Source: DATMNI01 sp035570275 (GTDB lineage: Bacteria > Acidobacteriota > Terriglobia > Bryobacterales > Bryobacteraceae). From it: a stretch of 22,974 bases of DNA. The stretch lies in assembly GCA_035570275.1 (NCBI GenBank), contig DATMNI010000201.1:1-22974 (forward strand). Direction: 5' to 3'. Shown here one piece after another: positions 6,425-13,033 of this stretch; the stretch's first letter is position 1, and each line of letters begins with the position of its first letter. The notes under the pieces were generated by a model. The model was not told the DNA's origin. It did no database searches and saw only the letters and a list, made by a program, of their open reading frames with translations. The position numbers were made by a program, and so were the translations under genes.

Positions 6425-6655
6425 TTGCCGACAGGGAGGCAGCACTTGTTACTTGCCGCACCGTTGCGCGATCGCATAGCGTTCACTCCATCACACTCCA
6501 CAAATGTAAACACCCACAGAAGCGGCGTGCCTGAAGATGAAGGCAAGTCAGGGATTCGGCCGATGACACTCCGACTTAGCGCGGTAGATGCGGAAGATGG
6601 TGGATTTGATGCAGAATCTCTGTGAGTTCTCTTCGCCATCTTCGATTTCGCCGGC
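6425..6655 (+). pseudogene. Frameshifted remnant of a second TIR-module ATPase C-terminus
   Basis: The stretch 6560-6652 aligns with 9016-9108 of the intact ATPase gene at about 71 of 92 aligned bases (hand count), with one inserted and one deleted base. Read with these shifts it encodes PMTLRLSAVDAE, then MVDLMQNLCE, then LFAIFDFA, against PITFRLGAIETE, IVELVKKLCE, PLFVVFDFA in the intact protein. An identical 9-base GAAGATGAA lies just upstream in both (6533-6541 and 8996-9004). Weaker protein similarity (GRxxLLLAA against GRMLSAA) extends the remnant to about 6425. The rest of the copy, including any TIR gene, is gone. It lies in the same orientation just upstream of the intact module. Confidence 0.75.
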
Positions 6656-6784
6656 TCTCTTGGAGGTAAATGGAGTGAAGTACATGAGCGCGGTTTCAGC
6701 GGCAAAGCTTGTCGCAAACGGCAATTGCGGAACGGGCCAGCCAGTTCACCCGTCGCGGCCGGGTGTTGGAAATAGACATTTTTG

Positions 6785-6790
6785 TATAGA
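6785..6790 (+). promoter_or_regulatory. Possible -10 element of the TIR/ATPase operon
   Basis: TATAGA in the A/T-rich stretch after 6770 is the best -10 candidate upstream of the TIR gene. No well-spaced -35 is visible, so activation or a different sigma factor may be needed. It would give a leader of about 70 bases that includes the 6840-6856 hairpin. Confidence 0.25.
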
Positions 6791-6839
6791 TCAGGACGTG
6801 GCTTTCTGAAGGAACCTCGCTCTGTGGGATCATTGAGAG

Positions 6840-6856
6840 CGGGGTGAAGAACCCCG
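6840..6856 (+). promoter_or_regulatory. Leader hairpin 9 bp before the TIR start codon
   Basis: CGGGGT (6840-6845) pairs perfectly with ACCCCG (6851-6856) across a 5-base loop (GAAGA). It occupies the place where a Shine-Dalgarno sequence would normally be, and no Shine-Dalgarno sequence is seen. It may keep translation of the TIR gene low. Confidence 0.4.
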
Positions 6857-6865
6857 ATTTTCCGG

Positions 6866-7456
6866 ATGACGCCAACCCCCACCGACTACAAATACGACGT
6901 TTTCTTCAGCTACAAGCGGCACGACTTGACGCTGGAATGGACCAGACAGGTCCACACTCGGCTGAGGTTCTGGATCACGCAAGAACTTGGTGTGCCAGAA
7001 GTCCGAATGTTCATTGACGAGGAGAACATCGAGACCGGGGATCGCTGGCCTCTGAGGTTGAAAGAGGCTCTCAAGCTGTCAAAGTGCATGGTTGGCGTTT
7101 GGTCGCCTGCATATTTCCAGTCCACTTGGTGCTTTTCGGAGTGGGAGAGCTTTCGCGAACGTGAGCGACGGCTTGCGATGCAGTCCCATGGGCTGATCGC
7201 TCCCTTGAGATTCCACGATGGTGAACATTTCCCTGCCGAGGCCAGGGTGGTTCAGTGGACAGACGTCGCTCCCTATACGTCGACTGTGCCTGCGTTCTGG
7301 ACGAGCCCGCGCGCCATTGAGTTAGAGGATGTGCTGAAGGCTTTCGCGGCTCAGGTCGCTCATATGATCCGGCGGGCTCCGGAATTCGACGCCAACTGGC
7401 CCGTTGTCGAGGCGCGAGGAATGACGATTCCAGCTATTGGATTGGCCAGACTATGA
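6866..7456 (+). CDS. TIR-domain protein, predicted NAD+-consuming effector
   Basis: This 196-residue protein is essentially one TIR domain. Box 1 is YDVFFSYKRHD (residues 10-20). The alphaC-region motif STWCFSEWESF places the predicted catalytic glutamate at E92, as in bacterial TIR NADases. The strand and loop segment IAPLRFHDGEHFP follows, then a helical tail. Enzymatic TIR domains cleave NAD+ or make cyclic ADP-ribose products, usually to stop phage growth by halting the cell. An in-frame stop at 6845-6847 and the lack of other starts fix ATG 6866. The stop overlaps the ATPase start by 4 bp (ATGA, 7453-7456), so the two proteins are made in a linked ratio. Codon use and base composition look less G+C-rich than the neighbours, consistent with transfer. 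No ThsA-type partner is present, so it is not a classical Thoeris system. Confidence 0.88.
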   Translation: MTPTPTDYKYDVFFSYKRHDLTLEWTRQVHTRLRFWITQELGVPEVRMFIDEENIETGDRWPLRLKEALKLSKCMVGVWSPAYFQSTWCFSEWESFRERERRLAMQSHGLIAPLRFHDGEHFPAEARVVQWTDVAPYTSTVPAFWTSPRAIELEDVLKAFAAQVAHMIRRAPEFDANWPVVEARGMTIPAIGLARL

Positions 7457-9171
7457 CCACCCCGGCTAACAACAAAGAACGCGGGACTATCTATACCTTC
7501 TATTCGTTCAAGGGAGGCATGGGCCGAACTATGGCGCTTGCCAATGTCGCCGCATTGCTCGCGAAGTGGGGGCATTCGGTTCTAGTTGTGGACTGGGATC
7601 TGGAGGCACCGGGACTGGAGCGCTTCTTTGCAAAGCTAAGGCCTGACATTCAAGATCTGCGTGCGGCTGGGAGAGGAATTGTAGACCTTGTCCAGGCAAA
7701 GGCGAGTGGCGCGCTACTGGATTGGCGAGATTGTCTCATCGACGTTCGTGTCGGCAATAATTCTTCGCCGCTATCGGTGTTGACCGCCGGTCGAAACGGC
7801 GAGGACTACTCAGGCCGGCTGCAATCGCTGAACTTCCCCGAGCTTTTCGACAAGTATGGACTCGGCACTTACATAGAAGAACTCCGGGACGAGTGGGCGG
7901 CGGAGTTCGAATTCGTGCTCGTGGACAGCCGAACAGGCGTGACGGATATCGGTGGCATCTGCACGGTCCATTTGGCGGACGTGCTGGTTCTGTTTTTCAC
8001 AACGACCGAGTCGAGCGCTAAGGGTGCGCTTCAGATCGTGGAACGGGCGCGACGGGCGCAGGGACATTTGCCATTGGATCGCACACGGCTTCTTGCGGTG
8101 CCGGTTCCAGCGAGGGACGAAAGCCGGACGGAGTACGAGCGAGCTTCACAGTGGAAAACCATGTTTGCCGAACAGTTCGGCGAGCTCTACCGCGACTGGC
8201 TCCCCAGCGGCAAGACCGCACAAGACGCCATCGAGTTGTTGCGAATTCCCTACGTACCGTACTGGAGCTTTGGAGAACCACTGCCAGTGATAGAAGGCGG
8301 CACCAGCGACCCATCGAGTCTCGGCTACGCCTACGAGATTCTGGCGCGGCTCCTGGCGGCGCGGCTCGATTGGTATGCGGCACTGGAGGGCGAGACGCTC
8401 GCTCCGCCACCTATACCGAGCCGCCGGGAACTTGACGTCGAATGGCTGGGGCGGCACCGGAAAAAGGCGATATCGGGCTTGTACGATGCGCATGGGTGGG
8501 CCGACAGGGTCAGGGCCGAGACAGGGTTCATGGAAGTATGGCATTTCACGCCTGACTCAGTCATTCTCAAGTCTCAGCCTGAGTTGCTGGTGGTGGCAAG
8601 ACAAGCCGAAGTGCGCCGACATGGGTGGCCGACCGGGCTGGTCCTAGACCGGGAAGAATATCGCCCTAGGCCGACCAACGATGGTATTTTCGCAAGCATT
8701 TCCGGGGACAAGGTAGGTCCCCTCTTTACATACTGGGCCTTAGCCAGGAGTGGTGCCTTCTATACTCTCATGTCCCTGTCTGAGGACCAAGAAGGGCCTT
8801 CTCACGCCATATGGTTCGACGCCCGAATCGCGCGCGTAGCGGAGGTTTTGCTCCATTGTGCCAATCTCTATAAGGTGCTGGGCGTCGAACCGAATGCTCA
8901 CGTCGAAGTGGCCGTACGCTACGGTGGACTGCGAGGTCGTATGTTGTCGGCAGCGTCCAAACACCGCGTCGTCTCTCCGCAGAAGAATCTCCACGAAGAT
9001 GAAGTCACCGTGCCGCCGATAACATTCCGACTTGGCGCGATCGAGACTGAGATTGTGGAGTTGGTCAAGAAGCTCTGTGAACCTCTTTTCGTCGTCTTCG
9101 ACTTCGCCAGTTTCCCCGATGAAGTCTATCGGCAAATCGTAACCGACTTCCTCCGGGGAAAAGTCAGTTAG
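7453..9171 (+). CDS. ParA/MinD-like P-loop ATPase with KGGMGRT motif and unknown C-terminal half
   Basis: This 572-residue protein has a SIMIBI-type ATPase domain (about residues 10-300). Its deviant Walker A is K20-GGMGRT: the ParA/MinD signature lysine is kept, but the P-loop lysine is replaced by R25. A switch-like VDWDLEAPGL (46-55) and Walker B FVLVDSRTG (154-162) are present. The C-terminal half (about 305-572) has no motif I can name; it contains GAFYTLMSLSED, AIWFDARIARVAEVLLHCANLYKVLGV and ends in FDFASFPDEVYRQIVTDFL. Annotations exist, as I recall, for KGGVGR-variant ATPases, but no experimental role is known to me. The gene overlaps the TIR gene by 4 bp and ends 7 bp from the convergent dehydrogenase gene. 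The likely role is sensor or scaffold controlling the TIR effector; this is inferred from linkage. Confidence 0.85.
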   Translation: MTTPANNKERGTIYTFYSFKGGMGRTMALANVAALLAKWGHSVLVVDWDLEAPGLERFFAKLRPDIQDLRAAGRGIVDLVQAKASGALLDWRDCLIDVRVGNNSSPLSVLTAGRNGEDYSGRLQSLNFPELFDKYGLGTYIEELRDEWAAEFEFVLVDSRTGVTDIGGICTVHLADVLVLFFTTTESSAKGALQIVERARRAQGHLPLDRTRLLAVPVPARDESRTEYERASQWKTMFAEQFGELYRDWLPSGKTAQDAIELLRIPYVPYWSFGEPLPVIEGGTSDPSSLGYAYEILARLLAARLDWYAALEGETLAPPPIPSRRELDVEWLGRHRKKAISGLYDAHGWADRVRAETGFMEVWHFTPDSVILKSQPELLVVARQAEVRRHGWPTGLVLDREEYRPRPTNDGIFASISGDKVGPLFTYWALARSGAFYTLMSLSEDQEGPSHAIWFDARIARVAEVLLHCANLYKVLGVEPNAHVEVAVRYGGLRGRMLSAASKHRVVSPQKNLHEDEVTVPPITFRLGAIETEIVELVKKLCEPLFVVFDFASFPDEVYRQIVTDFLRGKVS

Positions 9172-9178
9172 TGCCGAC

Positions 9179-11011
9179 TCACTCCACTCGAAACGCCACC
9201 ACCGCATCGCCCATCTTAGTCCCCAGCTTTCCATGCCCGCCGGCGCAGATGACCACATACTGCTTGCCGTTGGCTTCGTAGGTCATCGGCGTGGCTTGGG
9301 CGCTGGCGGGGAGTTCGGCTTTCCAGACCTCGGCGCCTGTTTCGGCGTCGAAGGCGCGAAGGTAGGTGTCCATGGCGGCGGCGCTGAAAATCAAGCCGGC
9401 GGCGGTGGACATGGGGCCGCCCAGGTTGGGAGTGCCGGTCTTTACGCCGGGTTTCACTTCGCCGATGGGGGCCGCCCAGCGGAGCTTGCCGGTGGCGAGA
9501 TCGAAGGCTACCAGCGCGCCCCAGGGCGGCGTGTTGCACGGCGTGCCTTCAGGGTGGATCAGAAACTCGCGATACATGGCGTAGGGCGTGCCGGATTGGC
9601 GGGCGAACTCGCCGTGGATGCGATCGGTGTCCTTTTCGTGAACCTTCATCTCCGCGGTCAGATCGGCGCGCGGAATCAACTTGACAATGGCAGCAACGCG
9701 GTTGGTGTTGGCGAAGAGCAGGTTGCGTCGCGGGTCCCACGTGGCGCCGCCCCAGTTGACTCCGCCCACGTTGCCGGGGAACTGCACGGTGCCCTGGAGA
9801 CTGGGGGGCGTGAACAAGCCGTCATTGCGGAGACTGGCCAGCCTTTTGGTGCACCAGTCGCGAATTTCCGGCGTGGGGCCCCACATATCGGCGGCCGAGA
9901 GTTTCTGCGGCGTCATGGCGGCCCACGCCGGGAATGGCTGGGTCGCGGAAGCGTCCTCACCCGGAATGTCACTTTTCGGCACCGCGCGTTCTTCCACCTG
10001 CATAAGCGGCTTGCCGGTCTCGCGGTCCAGCACGAAGACGTTGCCGATCTTGGTGGTCACCGCCACCGCCGCGCGGCCCTGGTAGTCGATCGGCACGGGC
10101 TGCGACGCCACGTCGTAATCCCAAAGGTCGTGATGCACCACCTGGAAGCCCCAAACGAGTTCGCCGGTGGATGCGCGCAGGGCCACCACGGAGTTGGCGT
10201 GGGCGTTGTTGCCCGGCCGCTCGCCGCCGAAATAATCGGGGCTGGCGCTGCCGGTGGGCACGAAGACCAGGTCGCGGCCGGGGTCGGCGGCGATAGCGCC
10301 CCATGCGTTGGCGGCGCCCGTTCGCAGTTTGCGCTGACCGGCCCACGGGATGGGGTCCCAGGTCCAGCGGAGCTTGCCGGTGCGGGCGTCGTAGGCGCGC
10401 ACGATGCCGCGCTCCACCTCCACCGAGCGGTTGTCGCCGATCGATGAACCGGTGATCACCAGATCGCCCACCACCGTGGGCGCCGAGGTCACTTCGTAGT
10501 CGCCCAGGCTGTTCAGGGCCACGTTGTGGGCCAGATCCACCTGGCCGCCGATGCCGAAATCGGCGCACAGCTTGCCGGTCTTGGCGTCGAGCGCCAGCAA
10601 CCGGGCTTCGATGGTGCCTTCGAAGAGACGGACGCGGCAGACGGCGTCCCTGGCGGCTTTGGTGTCAATCCAACTGGCCACCCCGCGGGAGGCGACCTCG
10701 GAGTAGTCGTGCTCGCGGTTCACGTCGGGGTCGAACCTCCATTTCTCGCGGCCGGTAGCCGGGTCCAGTGCGATCACGGCGTTAAAGGGCGTGGTGAGAT
10801 AGAGGGCGCCCTCCACCAGGATCGGCGTGGCCTCGAAAGCCGCCTTGTGGTTGAGATCGCTGGCGGGCGTGAGAGCGCCGGTGTGATACGTCCAGGCCAC
10901 CCGCAGCCTGGCGACGTTTTCGCGAGTGATCTGCTGCAGCGGGGAATGTTCCCCGGCGCGGACCACGGACAATGCAGAAACGGTACAGAAAATGAGACTC
11001 AGAGTGCGCAT
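9179..11011 (-). CDS. PQQ-dependent dehydrogenase, periplasmic, glucose-dehydrogenase-like
   Basis: This 610-residue beta-propeller quinoprotein has a signal peptide (MRTLSLIFCTVSALSVVRAG). Repeated propeller-blade motifs of the form AFDxxTGKxxW are seen throughout (ALDPATGREKWRF, RAYDARTGKLRWTW, AFDLATGKLRW, RAFDAETGAEVWK). The signature VHHDLWDYDVASQP and the late GGPMSTAAGL and QATPMTYEANGKQYVVI are typical of membrane glucose dehydrogenase and related sugar or alcohol dehydrogenases. The N-terminal multi-helix membrane anchor of E. coli Gcd is absent, and no cytochrome c CxxCH motif is visible, so the electron acceptor is unknown. The substrate is uncertain. It lies 55 bp after the response regulator on the same strand and may be transcribed with it. 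Confidence 0.85.
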   Translation of the reverse strand: MRTLSLIFCTVSALSVVRAGEHSPLQQITRENVARLRVAWTYHTGALTPASDLNHKAAFEATPILVEGALYLTTPFNAVIALDPATGREKWRFDPDVNREHDYSEVASRGVASWIDTKAARDAVCRVRLFEGTIEARLLALDAKTGKLCADFGIGGQVDLAHNVALNSLGDYEVTSAPTVVGDLVITGSSIGDNRSVEVERGIVRAYDARTGKLRWTWDPIPWAGQRKLRTGAANAWGAIAADPGRDLVFVPTGSASPDYFGGERPGNNAHANSVVALRASTGELVWGFQVVHHDLWDYDVASQPVPIDYQGRAAVAVTTKIGNVFVLDRETGKPLMQVEERAVPKSDIPGEDASATQPFPAWAAMTPQKLSAADMWGPTPEIRDWCTKRLASLRNDGLFTPPSLQGTVQFPGNVGGVNWGGATWDPRRNLLFANTNRVAAIVKLIPRADLTAEMKVHEKDTDRIHGEFARQSGTPYAMYREFLIHPEGTPCNTPPWGALVAFDLATGKLRWAAPIGEVKPGVKTGTPNLGGPMSTAAGLIFSAAAMDTYLRAFDAETGAEVWKAELPASAQATPMTYEANGKQYVVICAGGHGKLGTKMGDAVVAFRVE

Positions 11012-11066
11012 GCAGGTATTCTGCGGGTTGGTGTTCCGAAAGCCAACAACGGCGGGACGAACGGGC

Positions 11067-11801
11067 CTAATCGCGGGACGGCGGCGCCAGGGACGACTGC
11101 GCCCGGAAGCGCCGCGTCCAGGTCAGCTCCTTGCCGTCCTTCAAGATGATGCGGCGTTCGCCGTGAAACCAGGGCTGCATTTCGCGAATGCGGTCCAGGT
11201 TCACCAACTCTGAGCGGCTGATGCGCGCGAACTGATCCGGGTCCAATTGGCGCACCAGGCTCTCCAGGGTGGCGCGCAGCGTATAGGTTTCGCGGCCGGC
11301 GTGCAGGCAGATGTAATTGCGGTCAGCTTCGGCCCAATCCAGTTGCTCCACCGGCAGGAACAACTCCTTGCCGCCTTTTTCCACCAGCAGGCGGCGGACG
11401 AACCGCGGCGGCAGCGCCGGCTCGGCAGGCTTGGCCCGGCGCAGCGCCACCTGCTGGCGGGCGCGTTCCAGGACGCGCTCAAAGCGCTCGGGGTCGGCAG
11501 GCTTCAGCAGGTAATCGAGCGCCTCCGCCTCAAAGGCGCGCAGGGCATGATGATCGTGAGCCGTGAGAAATACCACGTGGAAGTCGCGCGGCGGCGGGAC
11601 GGCCTGGAGCACCGCGAAACCGTCCATGTCGGGCATCTGGACGTCGAGGAACAGCAGGTCGGGCCGGAAGTTACGGATGGCCTCCAGGGCTTCGCTGCCG
11701 GCGCCGGCTTCCGCGATAGCCTCGATGCCTGGAGCGTCTTCCAAGAAGCGGCGAATTTTGCGCCTTGCCGGAGGTTCATCGTCCACGATTAAAACGCGCA
11801 T
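11067..11801 (-). CDS. LytTR-family response regulator
   Basis: This 244-residue regulator has an N-terminal receiver domain (residues 1-120) with the acidic pair DD at 7-8, phospho-acceptor D53 in LFLDVQMPDMDG and the lysine in YLLKPAD. A LytTR DNA-binding domain follows (about 140-240), with FLPVEQLDWAEADRNYICLH and FARISRSELVNLDRI. Such proteins bind direct-repeat promoter sites as dimers after phosphorylation. Start ATG 11801 shares one base with the kinase stop codon (TAATG), so translation is coupled; a 20-residue upstream extension would overlap the kinase gene and is unlikely. Partner is the LytS-type kinase immediately upstream. A candidate target is the PQQ dehydrogenase just downstream, from position only. 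Confidence 0.9.
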   Translation of the reverse strand: MRVLIVDDEPPARRKIRRFLEDAPGIEAIAEAGAGSEALEAIRNFRPDLLFLDVQMPDMDGFAVLQAVPPPRDFHVVFLTAHDHHALRAFEAEALDYLLKPADPERFERVLERARQQVALRRAKPAEPALPPRFVRRLLVEKGGKELFLPVEQLDWAEADRNYICLHAGRETYTLRATLESLVRQLDPDQFARISRSELVNLDRIREMQPWFHGERRIILKDGKELTWTRRFRAQSSLAPPSRD

Positions 11802-12844
11802 TACGTATGGAAGGGAACGGCCACGGTCACCAGCAGGCCGCCGCCTTCGCAGTTTTGCCACTCCAGCGTCTGGCGCCCACCGTAGAGTTGTTTCAGCCGT
11901 TCGGCGGTGTTGGAAAGGCCGGTGCCCTTCTTGAAATTGCCGTTGATGCCGCGGCCGTGGTCGCGCACCTGCAGGCGGATGACGTCGCCATCGCGGCGGG
12001 CGGTGACGGTCACGTCCACGGTGTTGGTCTGCGGGTTGAGGCCGTGGCGGATGGAGTTTTCCACCAGCGGTTGCAACAGGAGCTGCGGCACCAGGGCCTT
12101 CCAGGCTTCGGGCGCCACTTGAACGTCCACGGTCAGCTTGTCTTCGAAGCGGCGGCGCATGATGTCCAGGTACAGCTCCAGCGTCTGCACTTCGTGATCG
12201 AGCGGGACTTCTTGAACCCCGGTATCGGCCAGGGTGCTGCGCAACAGGTCGCTGAGCCGGGAGATCATGGCGTCGGCCTTGCGTGGATCTTCGTACATTA
12301 CCGATGAGATGGTGTTCAGCGCATTAAAAAGGAAGTGGGGCTGGAGCTGCAACCGCAGATTCTGCAGGCGCGCGGCTGCCAGTTTGCCTTCAAGCTGCGA
12401 GGCGCGCACGCGGCTGTCGAACAGATACAGAATGCTGACCATCACACAATAGGCGATCACGTCCATGAAGAATTCCATGGGGAAGCGCACCGGCATGATG
12501 CCGTAATCGTAGCGGCCCAAGCCAAGTATTGGGAACAGCAGGTTGCGCGACAGCCACATCAGCCCGGTGTGGACCACGGAGTAAGCGGCCAGCATTCCCA
12601 GGTGCATACTTCCGCGGGCCAGGAAGTTGGTGCGGCCGATGGGGTAGCGGCGGGCGACCTGCGAGATCGCGGGGAAAAGAAGCGCCGCCATCCAGGCGCC
12701 GGTCAGCTCTTCCACCAGCGGTTCGGCATAGCGGATATGGCCGCCGCGCGCGCCGACGTCGAAGTATTTGTAGCCCGAGAGCAGCAACCCGACGGCCGTA
12801 AAAAATCCGAAGATGGTGAGGCCCGCGCGCAGTCTTCGTTCCAC
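11801..12844 (-). CDS. LytS/YehU-type sensor histidine kinase
   Basis: This 347-residue membrane kinase has four or so hydrophobic segments (about residues 9-25, 48-65, 80-105 and 122-145), a short coiled linker, and a His_kinase domain with the phospho-acceptor H170 in LQLQPHFLFNALNTI. The catalytic HATPase part has the N-box LLLQPLVENSIRHGL, the G1 box VRDHGRGI and the G2 box GTGLSNTAERL. I place the start at GTG 12844, because the 62 residues further up would be encoded by the MITE-like repeat. No strong Shine-Dalgarno sequence is present. It signals to the LytTR regulator that overlaps its stop by one base. The sensed signal is unknown; no extracytoplasmic sensor domain is visible. Confidence 0.88.
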   Translation of the reverse strand: MERRLRAGLTIFGFFTAVGLLLSGYKYFDVGARGGHIRYAEPLVEELTGAWMAALLFPAISQVARRYPIGRTNFLARGSMHLGMLAAYSVVHTGLMWLSRNLLFPILGLGRYDYGIMPVRFPMEFFMDVIAYCVMVSILYLFDSRVRASQLEGKLAAARLQNLRLQLQPHFLFNALNTISSVMYEDPRKADAMISRLSDLLRSTLADTGVQEVPLDHEVQTLELYLDIMRRRFEDKLTVDVQVAPEAWKALVPQLLLQPLVENSIRHGLNPQTNTVDVTVTARRDGDVIRLQVRDHGRGINGNFKKGTGLSNTAERLKQLYGGRQTLEWQNCEGGGLLVTVAVPFHT

Positions 12845-12877
12845 AGAACAAGTATAGAGTAACGCTGGCGAAAACCT

Positions 12878-13031
12878 TGTGGGGCAGGTTGTTAACCTGC
12901 GGCGGATTGGTAATCCGCCCGCGCGATGCGGCAGCGAGCCGGTCCGGGTTTTGCCCAGGGTCCCCGAGCTAGCGTGAGGCGGATTGCCATTCCGCCGGAC
13001 CCAGAGGGTGCCCCTAACAACCTGCCCCACA
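12878..13031. mobile_element. MITE-like element with perfect 17-bp terminal inverted repeats
   Basis: This 154-bp non-coding element has ends TGTGGGGCAGGTTGTTA (12878-12894) and its exact reverse complement (13015-13031). Inside lie further hairpins: GCAGGTT-gtt-AACCTGC at the left end, GGCGGATT-ggt-AATCCGCC near 12901-12919, and an imperfect GGCGGA/TTCCGCC hairpin near 12978-12996. No obvious target duplication was found. It fills the gap between the kinase start and the permease stop, ending 2 bp from the latter. A partial copy occurs at 16105. It could be moved by a transposase elsewhere or be a REP-like structural repeat. Confidence 0.7.
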
Positions 13032-13033
13032 GT

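Noticed and set aside
6237..6461. 75-residue N-terminal extension of the LPKTG protein
   Set aside because: The signal peptide begins at ATG 6236, which has a strong Shine-Dalgarno sequence. The upstream frame has no protein-like features.
6391..6882. Minus-strand open frame between the LPKTG and TIR genes
   Set aside because: It lies opposite the ATPase remnant and has low-complexity Ser/Pro/Arg content with no family signal.
6560..9108. Direct repeats flanking the TIR/ATPase genes as attachment sites of an integrating element
   Set aside because: The similarity between 6560-6652 and 9016-9108 is codon-structured and lies within the coding C-terminus, so it is a paralogous remnant and not an att site. 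No integrase or tRNA gene is present.
9233..10447. Long plus-strand open frame opposite the PQQ dehydrogenase gene
   Set aside because: Its Gly/Ala/His/Arg-rich product shows no domain, while the opposite strand encodes a full quinoprotein.
12845..13030. N-terminal extension of the LytS-type kinase
   Set aside because: It would be encoded by the MITE-like element. The membrane part starts only after GTG 12844.
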